From Phascolarctos cinereus (lineage: Eukaryota; Chordata; Mammalia; Diprotodontia; Phascolarctidae): a stretch of DNA of 64,000 nucleotides. Where the stretch lies: NCBI RefSeq assembly GCF_002099425.1, contig NW_018343953.1, forward strand, positions 9,930,001 through 9,994,000. Direction: 5' to 3'. This document shows positions 22,140 to 32,960 of this stretch, in pieces (position 1 is the first letter of the stretch; every line of letters begins with the position of its first letter). Both the position numbers and the translations under genes were made by a program. Under the pieces are notes generated by a model, which was given only the letters and a program-made list of their open reading frames with translations, searched no databases and was not told the origin of the DNA.

Positions 22140-22680
22140 AAACTCTTTAAAATAATAAAGAATAATATAATTGGAGGAATACTCATTGCTCATGGTTGGG
22201 CTATGCCAATAAAATGCAGACAATGATACTACCTAAATTAACTTACAGATTTAGTGTTATGCCAATCAAACTACCAATGGGGTAATTTATAGGCCTAGAC
22301 AAAACAATAACAAAACTCATTTGGAGGAACAAAAGGTCTAGAATCTCAAGAAAAATAATGGAAAAAGTAGGAATGGAGTGAAAATACTGCTTCCAGACCT
22401 CAAATTATGTCATAAAGGAGTAATTGTTAAAACTATTTAGGACTGGTTAAAAAACAAAAAAAAACAGAACAGTAGATCAGTTCAATGAAGAGCTCAACTC
22501 AATAACACTGTGTTCAGTGAACCCAAGGACATAAACTACCCCAGAAAGAATTCCTTATTTGACAAGAATTAATGAAAACACAAAACTGCCAAGCAGTTTT
22601 GAAGAAGTTGGTTAGAACAACATCTTACACCAAATAGTACAATCAACTTCTAATGAACACTCAACAAATATAAAAGATTG
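22140..22680 (+). mobile_element. Older L1 ORF2 fragment, first part
   Basis: 'ggaggaatactcattgctca', 'cttacagatttagtgttatg', 'aaaactcatttggaggaaca' and 'ttccttatttgacaag' follow the L1 ORF2 region after the RT domain. It is interrupted at about 22685 by an oppositely oriented L1 3' piece and resumes at about 23546. Confidence 0.72.
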
Positions 22681-22689
22681 TCATTTTTT

Positions 22690-23545
22690 TAAGTTATATT
22701 GAGTTCATTATTTTACATTTCAAAAATTTCTGGATTATTTTTCATTTCAAGAAAGGTTTCTTGAGACAAAGTTAACAGTTACGTAAAATAAATAATTTAG
22801 TTACCTCATTTGAAAACACATACATTTCACATATGAAGCACTCTCAACTCTATTTAAAAAAAATTAACAAAAATCTATTTTCTCTCTCTCAATATGCTAT
22901 AACAAATATGCATAATCAAGCAAAATAAATTGCCTCAATGGCTCTGTGTGCATGTGTGTATATATACAAATGCACATATATACACATGTGTAATGGTATA
23001 TATGGATATAGATGTATACATGCACATATATAATAATGTGTGTATGTACACATACATGTGTGTATACATACACATATGTATTTCCATTTTGCACCCTAAA
23101 TTTGTCACATCTTTGTAATGTATAGCATGTTTCATTATCATTTCCTCTGGAATCAAGAAAGTCATTGCATTAGCCATGAGTTATTTTTAATAATATTTAT
23201 TATAATTCATTATTATAATTCATATTAATACTCGTTATTTGTTTTATATTGATCTTATACTATAAATTGTTCCTCAAGTTCTGCTCATTTCACTCTGCAT
23301 CAGTTCATATAAATCTTTCCATGTCTTTTTTTGAAATCATCTATTTCTTCGTTTCTTACAGCACAATAACATTCCATCACATTCATACATCACAACTTAT
23401 TCAGTCATTCTTCAATTGTTGAACATACTCTTTGTTTCCAGTTTATTTGTCACTACAAAAAGAGCTCCTATGGTTTTGTACATAAATAACTACTTTTTCT
23501 TTCTTTTATCTCTTTTAAGTATGGGCCAAGCTCTGGTATTGTCGA
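22690..23545 (-). mobile_element. L1 3' piece, antisense, nested in L1
   Basis: Antisense L1 3' UTR and ORF2 end: 'tgcataatcaagcaaaataa', 'ctgctcatttcactctgcat', 'cagttcatataaatctttcc', 'acagcacaataacattccat', 'cactacaaaaagagctccta'. An AC/TA-rich microsatellite interrupts it at 22945-23078. It separates two parts of a plus-strand L1. Confidence 0.72.
22945..23078. repeat. TG/CA and TA-rich microsatellite
   Basis: Imperfect TGTG, TATA and CACA tracts such as 'gtgtgcatgtgtgtatatat' and 'acatacatgtgtgtatacat'. Open on both strands only because it is simple sequence. Confidence 0.85.
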
Positions 23546-24016
23546 GAAAAATGGATGTCAACAAAGTATAGAGGACATTACAACATATGAAATGGAAAGT
23601 TTAATTACATAAAAATTCAAAGCTTTTACACAAGAACGATCAATTCAGCAAGAATTATAAGAGTAACTGATGATTGAGAAAAAATCTTTGAATCAAATAT
23701 CTACAAAAAGAGTATGATATTCATTATGTAGTATGAATTGATACAAATATATGACAGTCATTCTCTAATGTATATAACTCTGAATAAATATGTGGATAAA
23801 TAGTTCCAAATAATTAATATTAACTATTAACAACAATAAATAATGAAGAATATTTTAATCACTAACGAGAGAAATATAAATCAAAACAACTCTGAGGCAT
23901 TACCTCATACCCCAAACATAGACAAACATCATAAAAGATGGAAATAGTCGATGTTGTAGTTGTCATTACAAGACAGGTACAATAATAAACTGTTGGTGAA
24001 TTTGTTCCAACCATTT

Positions 24017-24252
24017 AGAGTTCTAGACCTGAAGTTGTGAAGACTTGACTTTCAAATCTGGCCTCAGACACCTACTAGCTAGCTGACGGTGGGCAAGTCA
24101 CTTAACCTGTGCCTTCCTCACTTTCCTCACCTGTAAAATGGGGATAATAAAAGCATCTACCTCATGGAGTTACCAGGAAGATCCAATTAGATAATACTTA
24201 TAAAGCACTTCGCAAATCTTAAAGTGCTATACAGATACTATCTATCATTGTT
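24017..24252 (+). mobile_element. MIR/MON1-type SINE inserted in L1
   Basis: 'tagagttctagacctgaagt', 'aaatctggcctcagacacct', 'gggcaagtcacttaacctgt', 'ctgtaaaatggggataataa', 'ataaagcacttcgcaaatct', 'gtgctatacagatactatct'. A GGT-rich trinucleotide stretch follows at about 24256-24292. Confidence 0.88.
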
Positions 24253-24685
24253 TGTTGTGGTGGTGCTGGTGGTGGCAGTGGTAGTGGTGCCAAGAAAGTG
24301 ATTGAACTGCTAGGCATATACTCCAAGGAGTTCAAAGACACAAAGAAAAGCCCCACATGTAATTAAATTATTCCTAGCAGCACTTTTTTTGTGTTAATAT
24401 GGAACTGAAAATAGGGAAGATTCCCACAAAATTGGTAACTACTAAACAAACTATGACATAATAAGGCAATTTGCTATATCAACAAATATGAAGAATTCAG
24501 AGAAATATGGGAAGTTACATGAACTGATTCTGATCAAAGTTAGCAAAAACAAGAAAAAACTCTGCATACAATATAAATCGAAAGTACAAAAACAACTGAA
24601 ATTGAACATGCTAGTAATAACTACACTTGGCCCTCGAGAAAAGTTAAGGAAAATGTAGTGGAAAAAAAGAAAGAAAAGAGTAGCA

Positions 24686-24865
24686 GGGGCAGGCCGCTAG
24701 ATGGCGCAGTGGATAGAGCACCAGTCCTGGATTCAGGAGTACCTGAGTTCAAGTCTGACCTCAGACACATAACACTTACTAGCTGTGTGACCCTGGGCAA
24801 GTCACTTAACCCCATTGCCTGGTTTCCCCCCCAAAAAAAATTTAAATTTAAAAAATTTTAAAAAG
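24686..24865 (+). mobile_element. Young tRNA-derived marsupial SINE
   Basis: Head contains an A-box-like tggcgcagtgg (24702-24712) and a B-box-like gagttcaagtc (24745-24755), followed by 'ttactagctgtgtgaccctg', 'gggcaagtcacttaacccca' and an A-rich tail. The 14-bp target duplication agaaaagagtagca lies at 24672-24685 and 24866-24879. Same family as 19200-19371. It sits in an older L1 3' region. Confidence 0.95.
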
Positions 24866-24960
24866 AGAAAAGAGTAGCAATGAAACATTATAAAAGAAGA
24901 AGAGTTTATAAAGGGACACAGACAAGAAAGGCAGAGCTTTTAATACCATGTTAAATTTCA

Positions 24961-25233
24961 TATATACTTTACATATTTACACATATATAAACACATGTAA
25001 AAACTATATGCAGTAGAGATTCACAGTTTCATATGTAATCTTTCTTTTAAAAATCTTTTTTTGTTGTTCCAGCAAAGTTGAGATTGACTGCTTTCCAAGG
25101 GAGCCTAAATTGTTAGACTTTGTGAGTTGTATTTCCTCCCATGCTGCACAGTCAATAGAAGGATCAGGACTAGAGGGCAGAGTTTTATGCTATAGCAATA
25201 GTTTCAAAAATTTCTCTGGAAAGGTATTCCATT
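24961..25233. other. Unassigned stretch
   Basis: No element recognised. A short TA-rich tract at 24960-25000. Confidence 0.3.
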
Positions 25234-25492
25234 CTAGGAGGCATAGTGGATAGAGTGCCAGGCCTGGAGTCAGGAAAATCTGAGTTTAAATCCTGCCTCA
25301 GACATTTGCTAGCTGTCTCACCTTGCTCAAGCCACTTAACCCCTGCTTGCCTCAGTTTTCTCATCTATAAAATGGGGATAATAATAGCAACTACCTACCA
25401 GGGTTGTTATGAGGATCAAAGGAGATAAGATTTGTAAAGGGCTTAGCATGGTGTCTGGTATATAGTAAGTGCTATATTAACGTCCGCTATTG
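25234..25492 (+). mobile_element. MIR/MON1-type SINE, near full length
   Basis: 'ggaggcatagtggatagagt', 'gcctggagtcaggaaaatct', 'gcctcagttttctcatctat', 'aaaatggggataataatagc', 'atttgtaaagggcttagcat', 'tatatagtaagtgctatatt'. All sections in order. Confidence 0.88.
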
Positions 25493-26084
25493 TATTGCCC
25501 AGCACAAAGGGAACATGTGCAATATTCATTACTAAGTGTTTCTTTGCCATTTAAATGTTTTGCTTAGTAGTTATTTACATTTTTAACAATAGCTTGCTCA
25601 ATAAAGATAATTTTAACTGTATCCTGAGTTTGTGTTTTGCTATAGAGAATACGTGTGCAAGAGAGAAAGTAAATCTGTAGATAATTGACTGCAGGAAATT
25701 CAGCTAGCTAGATCCCTCCCAAGCTGACAATTCATGGATTACCTGGGGGCTCAGAGCATTTTATGAATTCTACTGGATTGATTTTTTTTTCTTCACTGTA
25801 AAGAGAAGGGAAACCATTTGGAGCTGTGTCCTCTGTGCTAGAAGAAAACTCTCATAAACCAATCTCATTAGCTCTAAGCAGACAGGCCAGTCAGCACCAG
25901 GGATCTTTGGATGTTCCTCCACTCTCTGAAGAAAGAGAGATAGAAGGCGATTTTAAGAGGTCATGCCTTGAGCCAGCCACAGTGACCTCTGTGGAGCAAC
26001 ATTTATATGTGAAAGTATTCACACGTGTTGATATGTATCAAGTTCATAAGGACAAGAAAAAAAAGAAAAAATGCACTTAGTCCC
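25493..26084. other. Unassigned, apparently unique stretch
   Basis: About 600 bases without a recognised repeat and with balanced composition at 25830-26000. The open frame at 25826-26080 has no recognisable domain, and its end is A-rich. Confidence 0.3.
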
Positions 26085-26290
26085 TTCTTTGCAGAGATGG
26101 AGGATTATGGGTGTGAAATATTACACATACTGACACACATGATATGTTGGTTAGTTTTGCTGAAGGGTTTTTTTTCCTATTTCTTTTTTAATTGATTCAG
26201 CATAGGGAAATGGGGAGGGACTTATCGAAAACAAAAGTAATGTAAAAACAAAAGGCATTAATAGAAATAAGACAAAGTTTTTCAAAAGAA
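26085..26290 (+). mobile_element. L1 3' UTR fragment
   Basis: 'gttggttagttttgctgaag' and the terminus 'aagtaatgtaaaaacaaaag' mirror the 3' end of the L1 at 21270-22135 ('gttggctaattttgctaaac', 'gatgtaaaaacaaaatatat'). Only the 3' UTR is present. Confidence 0.6.
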
Positions 26291-26914
26291 AAAATGCTTT
26301 AAGAATGTATTTCTTATGCCCCCTTGCCTCAAGACTATGATTGTATTTATGACCCCTTAGTTCTCATATTCAGGCAAGGTTTCTTCAACAATGCCTTCTC
26401 AATTTCAAAACAATAATCATATGAGGTTTTCTGTATATCTTACCTAAACCCCTCCTACTGCAATGCAAGTTGGGTTTCTTAGGATCTGTCTTCATAAGCC
26501 ACAATTACAGTTAACCTTTGTAGATCTGGACTCTGAGGCCCTTTAGATCAGTCTTTTAAGAGCATAGGACTATTAAAGACATGATCTTGGCTCAGACCTC
26601 AATTTGTCAATGAACTTTAGTTTGCCACAGTATTTACCTTTAATCCTTAACCCATAAAGGTACATTGTTAACAAGGGAGATGGGAAGAGACTGTAAAAGG
26701 ACTAGCACAAATCCATTCCTACTATTTAAAAATTCACTCACAGCATAAATTCTACTAACAGACCCCCAGCATTGTCATAATCTATATATCAAGAAGACAT
26801 TTGATAGACTGATGATTATGAACAGATATTTGTTCAATTGAATTGAATTGATAGCCATGAGGCCAAGATGGGAGAGAAGTGGGCTGAATGATAATATGAA
26901 GAAATGGATTTATA
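26291..26914. other. Unassigned stretch
   Basis: No repeat recognised. 'attgaattgaattgatagcc' near 26838 may be the edge of an antisense L2 tail. Confidence 0.3.
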
Positions 26915-27745
26915 GCCCCCTAAGCTCATCCTTCCTCCTATTTTTCTTGAGGACATCACCATCCTTCCAGTGATCAGGGCTTGCAACCTTACTGTGATCT
27001 TTGACTCTTTATTTTCTTTTATCCATCTGTAAAGTGTTGCCAATTGTACCTCTCCACTTTTCATACCATTTCCCTTCTCTACATTCTCATGGCAACCACC
27101 CTAGTTCACTTTCTCATCATGTCTCTCAGACTACTGCAACAATCTCCTAATTTGTCTTTACATTCAGCCTCTCTTATCATCAAGCCACCCTCTACACAGG
27201 CACCAAATAAATATTCCTGAAGCAAAGATCTTATGATATCATTCCTCTATTTTAAAAAGTGTCTATACCTCCCACTTGCTTCTAGGATGAATTACAAACT
27301 CTTCTGCTTGAAATTTAAAACCATTCACAATCTAAATCCAACCCACATTTCCAAACTTATCACACATTATTATCTTTCACACATTCCAGCCAAATGGGCT
27401 TATTTGCTGACTTTTTAGATAGCTTTCCATCTCCCATCACTATCCCTTTGTATACTTGGAATACTTTCCATCTCCAACTTGCAAATCCCATGTTTCCTTT
27501 AACATTCAGTTAAGTACTACTCCTGCAAGAATTCTTCCCTGATTCCCCCCAGGCGCTAATATCCTTCCCTTGGAAATCACTTTAAATTTACTTTCTACCT
27601 CTTTTATAGTTATTCAGCAGTGTACATGTTATCACTTCCTTCTTCATCCTGCCCACCCCACCCCCTTAGAAAGGAAGTTCCTTATAGGCAAGGACTATTT
27701 CCTTTTTGTGTTGGAGAGTGGCACTTAGATATTTGTTGAATGGGA
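26915..27745 (+). mobile_element. L2-clade LINE, post-RT to 3' end
   Basis: Order matches L2: 'cagactactgcaacaatctc', 'ccaaataaatattcctgaag', 'tttaaaaccattcacaatct', 'tggaatactttccatctcca', 'ccttataggcaaggactatt', 'ttagatatttgttgaatggg'. The coding frame is lost. Confidence 0.78.
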
Positions 27746-27779
27746 CCAGAAAATTGCTCAATAAATGAATCACCATCAA

Positions 27780-28462
27780 CTTATAGGGTAACTCTAGTGG
27801 CATATGGTAGCATTCTGTTCTTGTCCATATTTTGTTCAATATTTTTACCAATGAAGAAAGGAAGAAATAAGCATAAGTTCCTACTATGTTCCAGGTACTG
27901 CACAAATTGCTTTATAAATATTATCTCATCAATGAAGGCAGAGATGGCATGTTTATAAAATTTGCAGATAGCACCAAACTAGGAGGAATAATTAATATGT
28001 TGAAGGGAAAAACAAATATTGAAAAATATAGTGACAAACCGAGATGCTTAGCCAAAATCCACAAGAAATGGAATGTAATAAGGAAAGTATAAAGACACAT
28101 ATTTAGATAAAAAAAATCAATTGTACAAATACAACCGAGATACTTGACTTCAAAAATTCATGTGAAATTATCCTATGGGTGTGATATAACTGCTGCAAAA
28201 AAAAAATGAATTCTTGGTGAGCATTAATAAAAGAAGAGTATGGAAGCAATGAAATAATGGAAGCAATAATCCTTTATACTCTGCACTGGTCACAACACAG
28301 CTAGAATATTGCGCTTTTTTCTAGATACCAAATTTTAAGGGGGATATTGACAAGCTGGAATATGTGTAGAGAAAAATGATAAACATGGAGAAGGGTCTAA
28401 GGGAAACTGTTGTATAAGGAAGGGTAAAAGGAAGCAAGGGTTAGCCTAAAGAAAAGGGCTTT
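27780..28462 (+). mobile_element. L3/CR1 LINE fragment with a nested MIR piece
   Basis: 'gttcaatatttttaccaatg', 'tttataaaatttgcagatag', 'caccaaactaggaggaataa', 'actggtcacaacacagctag', 'attgacaagctggaatatgt', 'ggttagcctaaagaaaaggg' follow CR1/L3 order. Interrupted at 27857-27929 by a MIR piece. It ends where the RTE element begins. Confidence 0.75.
27857..27929 (-). mobile_element. Truncated MIR inserted in L3/CR1
   Basis: 'cctactatgttccaggtact' and 'tttataaatattatctcatc' are the 3' half of MIR in antisense. The 8-bp repeat CAATGAAG at 27849-27856 and 27930-27937 marks the insertion. Confidence 0.75.
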
Positions 28463-28477
28463 TTTTTTCTCTGTTGT

Positions 28478-30116
28478 TGTTGTTGTTGTTGTTCAATCAT
28501 TCAGTCACATCTAACTCTTCATGATCCTATGGATTCATGGACTATAGCATATAGGCCTTTCTATCTTCCCCTATCTCCTGAAGTCTGTCCAAGCTCGTGT
28601 TCATTGCTTCTATGACACTATCTATCCATCTCATCCTCTGTTGTCCCCCTTTCCTTTTGCCTTTAATCTTTCCCAACATCAGAGTCTTTTCCAATGAGTT
28701 CTGTCTTCTCATTATGTGACCAAAGTATTTGAGCTTCAACTTCAGTATTTGACCTTCGAGTGAATAATCTGAATTAATTTATTTAATATTGACTGATTTG
28801 GTCTTTTTGCTGTCCAAAAGTCAGTTCCGTGGCTCAGTTTTCCTTATAGTCCAGCTCTGACAACCATAGCTTTGATTATTTGGACCTTTGTCAGAAAGGT
28901 GTCTCTGCTGTTTAGTATGCTGTCCAGACTTGCCATAGCTTTTCTTCTGAGGAGCAAGTGTCTTAATTTCATGGCTGCAGTTGCTGTTTGCAGTAATCTT
29001 TGAGCTCAAGAATATAAAATCTGACACTGCTTCTATTTCTTCTTCCTCTATTTGCCAGGAAGTGATGGAGCCAATTTCCAAGATGCTGTTGTTGTTACTG
29101 TTGTTTTATATTAAGCTTCAAGCCAGCTTTTATATACTCTCCTCTTTCATCTGCATCAAGTCTTCTTAATTCTTCTTCACTTTTTGCCATCAAAATGATA
29201 TAATCTACATATCTGAGATCATTGATATTTCTCTCAGAAATCTTAATTCCTGGTTTTTGATTCATCTAGTCTAGCATTTCACATGGTACATTCTGCATAT
29301 AAGTCAAATAAATAAATAAGGTGACAATATACAGGCTTGTCATACTCCTTTCCCAATCTTAAACCAATCAATTGTTCTATTTATGGTTCCAACTGTTGCT
29401 TCTTTGCCCTTATACAGGTTTCTCAGGAGCCAAATAAGATGATCTAATACTCCCATCTCTTTGAGGACTTGCTACAATTTGTTGTGATTCACACAGTCAA
29501 GGACTTTAGTATAGTCTATGAAGCACAATTAGATGTTTGTTTTTTTCTGGAACTCCCTTGCTTTCTCCATAATCTAGCAAATGTTGGCAATTTGGTCTCT
29601 AGTTCCTCTGCCACTTCTAAAACCAGTCTGCTATTCTAGTAATTCTAGGTTCACATATTGCTAAAGCCTAGCTTGCAGAATCTTAAGCATAGACTTATTG
29701 GCATGTGAAATGAGCACAATTGTTCAGTAACTCAAACATTCCTTAGCATTGTCCTTCTTCAGGATTGGGACATAAACTGATCTTTTCCAATGCAATATCT
29801 ACTGTTGTTTTTTCCAAATTTGCTGGTATATTAAGTACAACATTTTAACAGCATCATCGTTTAGGTTTTTAAATAGCTCAGCTGGAATTCTGTCACCTCC
29901 ACTAACCTTATTTGTTAGCAATGCTTCCTAAGACCCACTTGACTTCATTCTCCAGGACAGAGTCTCTATATCAGTAACCACATCATGGTGGTTATCAGTG
30001 ATTTTAAGCTCTTTCTTGTATTGTTCTTCTGTGTACTCTTGAAACCTCTTCTTAATTACTTCAACTTCTGGTAAGTGCTGCCATATTTGTTTTTGTATCA
30101 TGCCCATTTGTATCAA
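28478..30116 (-). mobile_element. RTE/BovB-clade LINE, RT to 3' end
   Basis: The minus strand encodes RTE polyprotein pieces: EVIKKRFQEYTEEQYKKEL (30000-30060 region), an RT YADD-equivalent YVDY near 29195, SITSWQIEEEEIEAVSDFIF (29011-29070), YGCQSWTIRKTEPR, and KLKYFGHIMRRQNSLEKTLM (28674-28739). They match the RTE/BovB order RT to C-terminus. The 3' end has (ACA/CAA)-type repeats, complement of 28478-28492. About 1.6 kb, half the family length, several frameshifts. Confidence 0.92.
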
Positions 30117-30117
30117 T

Positions 30118-30480
30118 TACCCACCATGTATAAGACACTGCCCTAGACATTGAGAATGCAAAGATAAAAACAAACCAAGTAGTTTACATTCTACTGAGAG
30201 GTGCCATGTATAAACAGATAACTAAATATTTATTTGCAAGATAATTTGAGGAGGAAGATAGTGCTAACAACTAAGAAAATCAGGAGTAACATCTAAGTTT
30301 AACCTTAAAGGAATCTAAGAATTCTAAGAGTTTCAAGAAGAAAATACATTAGAGTCATGGGACATATTCTACCACATTACACTGAGGAGAGAGATAGAAT
30401 GCTGAATAGAACCAGGTGGCAAAGGGAATCCAAGTAATGTCTGAGAGGTTAGATTAGCAGATGTCCAAGCACATTTCAAA
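30118..30480 (-). mobile_element. L2-clade LINE, 3' UTR and C-terminal piece
   Basis: 'tagtttacattctactgaga' and a 'ttaaccttaaaggaatctaa' block follow the antisense L2 3' end. It abuts the RTE element. Confidence 0.5.
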
Positions 30481-30483
30481 CAG

Positions 30484-30748
30484 GATAACCAGGTAACACA
30501 ATAGATAAAGAGCTGGGCCTGGAGTCAGGAAGACCTGAGTTCAAGTCTTTTTAGGTACTTAATAGTTGTGTGACCCTGGGCAAGCCATTTAACCTCTGTC
30601 TGCCTCAGCTTCTTCTTATGTAACATGGAGATAATAATAGCACCTACCTCCTTAGGTTGTTGTTAGGATCAAATGAAATAAAATTTGTAAAGCACTTATC
30701 ACAATACCTAGAATATAATAGATGCTATATAAATGTTAGCTATTGTTC
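30484..30748 (+). mobile_element. MIR/MON1-type SINE, near full length
   Basis: 'ataaagagctgggcctggag', 'aggaagacctgagttcaagt', 'gtgtgaccctgggcaagcca', 'gagataataatagcacctac', 'atttgtaaagcacttatcac', 'gctatataaatgttagctat'. Complete. Confidence 0.9.
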
Positions 30749-31019
30749 CAACTCCAAAATTCTATGATCAGCACACTCAGTTACCTCTCAGCAATAAAAA
30801 AAAGAAATGAGCTGTGGCTTTCCTTTCTTCCTAACATTAGACGAAATGGAGTGATGACCTTAATATTATTGTGTCTAGAAAACTATAAGACTTCTAGAGT
30901 TTATAGGATTCTTTCTTGACTAGGCACAAATATACCCCTCTACCCCACACTTTACCCTCATTTCCTAATATCTGCACCCTGCACACTCTATTTTGGCTGA
31001 GTAAATATGACTATTTTCC
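30749..31019. other. Unassigned stretch
   Basis: No recognised element. Confidence 0.3.
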
Positions 31020-31345
31020 ATTGTATGCCATCTTCCCCTTCCCACGCTTTCCACCATACTGAAGATTCCTTCCTCTCTCTTCTCTAGGAAACTACATCAC
31101 TTGTTTCCTTCAAAGAGCTCCTGGAAACTCAGTTTCTGCAGGGAGTTTTCCTAGTCCAGTCTCATTTGGCAATAATCACTTCTCTCCAGCAACCTCACAG
31201 TAGATATATACTACATATGTTTCTGTCAGGTATGTTCTATATATCTTTATTTGATTTTGTTCTGTATTTCTATTAGTTTGCAAATTTTCATGTCTTCAAT
31301 TTCCTTTGAGCCTAGCACAGTGAGCTGGTCTCTGTTTAATGTCTG
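31020..31345 (+). mobile_element. L2-clade LINE 3' fragment
   Basis: A diverged L2-like order: 'cttcaaagagctcctggaaa', 'cagggagttttcctagtcca', 'gagcctagcacagtgagctg'. The ending fits an L2 3' UTR. Confidence 0.5.
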
Positions 31346-31488
31346 GTATGGTAGACTGCATGTAGTTTTTCTTCCAACAGTGCTATTCATGAACTGATGA
31401 ACTGACTGCCATATATCGCATTATCTATCAAAAGAAAAAAGAAAAGCCAAGGATAAAAGAGAACAAGGTATCTATATGTCTGCTTGCT

Positions 31489-31528
31489 TCTCTCTCTCTC
31501 TCTTTCTCTCTCCCTCTCTGTCTCTCTC
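31489..31528 (+). repeat. (CT)n microsatellite
   Basis: CT run with a few interruptions ('tctttctctctccctctctg'). Confidence 0.92.
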
Positions 31529-31966
31529 AGAACATACTCAAAGGGAATGTTTTAGCTAGACAACAGTCAAATGCCAAGAATTCTGAGACCTTTCAGGCAG
31601 CTTGTAAGCAAATGTTAGACTATGGATTGGATTCACATATTACTCACTAGGAAAGAGTTACAGAGCAAGGCAGGGTGGGGGTTAGGTGGGAGGGGTTGGA
31701 GAGAGGTATAACAAAGGTTTTGTTTGTGGGGAATGGAATCACCACTGTCTGGTTAGAGATGAAGTTCACTGATGCGTTTTCCATGATAGCCAATCCAACA
31801 ATCCCAGCACTCAATCTTGGCCAAATGTTAATCTGCTGGATTTATTACATTTGAGTTCTGAAATTAAAATGGCCATCTGTGGCCCATGTGTGTGGTATGT
31901 AGAACAGTAATGTAGTGTGGGCCAGCCTAACTAGAAGCAGAGTTAAGATTGTGAAGAGTTGGGCAG

Positions 31967-31967
<1 letters not shown>

Positions 31968-32007
<40 letters not shown>
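31968..32007 (+). repeat. (AC)20 microsatellite
   Basis: Uninterrupted AC dinucleotides over about 40 bases. Confidence 0.97.
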
Positions 32008-32009
<2 letters not shown>

Positions 32010-32400
32010 CTAAGCCCATCCCTCCTAGAAGCATGTGCTTTTTAAACTGTAAAATAGCAACAACAATAACAACAGTAATAATAATGATGCATTTATTAAT
32101 AATGCTTTCAATATGCTTCCATAATGGGCTGTGCAGCTGCAGTCTGGTAATACAGTTTGCTTGACCAAGGCAGTATTATCAAATGAACAAAGCCAAATTT
32201 TAGAGGAAAAAGGCCAGGCCTGCCAGAAACAATACAAAGAAAAAATATTTTTTTTTCCTAGGGAGCAAGGATGCAAAGAGCTGTCAGAACAGCAAAGGTT
32301 GCCACAATAAGCATTTCTGGCAGTAATCAGTGCCTAATTAGGGAAGCAGCATCTATAGCTCATGATAGAAAAATACATTCATGTTCTCTGGAAGGTGTCT
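32008..32400. promoter_or_regulatory. Candidate conserved noncoding element
   Basis: No repeat is recognised. The stretch is evenly mixed and dense in homeobox- and SOX-like words: 'gatgcatttattaataatgc', 'caatatgcttccataatggg', 'gtgcagctgcagtctggtaa', 'gtattatcaaatgaacaaag', 'cagtgcctaattaggga'. This is the style of vertebrate developmental enhancers, but no alignment is available. Low-confidence inference. Confidence 0.3.
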
Positions 32401-32410
32401 GAACTAGGCC

Positions 32411-32444
32411 AAATGGCCTCGAGGCCACAGGTTCCCCACCCCTG
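32411..32444. mobile_element. Solo terminal fragment of the hAT MITE
   Basis: 'ggcctcgaggccacag' followed by 'gttccccacccctg' is one terminal repeat of the MITE family found whole at 20387-20592. The rest of the element is missing. Confidence 0.85.
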
Positions 32445-32960
32445 ATACTAGACACACCAAATACTGCCGTTTAGTTATAGGTCCAGAGATCAGAGCTCTC
32501 ATGGCCTGAGATGAGAATCTAAAACTTTAAACAGGCATTTTATTCTAGAAATGAAACAAAGGAGGGATAAAAGATTGTAATACAATAAGTGGTTGAAGGT
32601 AAGATTTAATTACTATTTTTTCCACAAAGTGAAGTGTTTAGATTTAGAAATCAAAGATTCAATTTAATTCAAAAAGCACTTATTAAGCACTTTTGGGGGG
32701 GCAGAGCAGTCTGGTAAGCAGTGGGAAAGATATGAGGTTTAGGTAAATGGAATGCGTTTCTGGACATATATGGGGTTGATATGCCCAAGCAAGGATTAGG
32801 TATATAGTAGTCCTGTAGTGGAAGCAGATGAATATTTGTATGCATTTCTATTCTCATATGTGGGAGGTATCTCTAGCTATAAAGCTCTGGTGCCACATCC
32901 TGGTAAGTCAGATTTAGACGGGCTAACAATTACATTTTTAACCAACAGAGGGTTTACTAC
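32445..32960. other. Unassigned stretch with a possible L2 tail
   Basis: Around 32655-32690 'caatttaattcaaaaagcac' and 'ttattaagcac' resemble the end of an antisense L2. The rest is not recognised. Confidence 0.35.

Larger units (their letters stand above)
23546..24960 (+). mobile_element. Older L1 ORF2 fragment, second part, with two SINE insertions
   Basis: Continues the element of 22140-22680: the DNA near 23590-23660 corresponds to the ..IKLKSFYT.. block, and near 23868-23895 to REIQIKTTL. Interrupted at 24017-24252 and 24686-24865. The IYSKE-like block lies at 24318-24335, then the 3' UTR. The 3' end is not sharply visible. Confidence 0.68.

Noticed and set aside
24686-24865. SINE head as a functional tRNA gene
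   Set aside because: Has A- and B-box-like words but no cloverleaf that I can fold, plus SINE body, A-rich tail and target duplications.
28542-29081. Frames resembling a reverse transcriptase C-terminus as a domesticated gene
   Set aside because: The colinear RTE match continues through stops and ends in the RTE 3' repeat. No sign of an intact or constrained frame.
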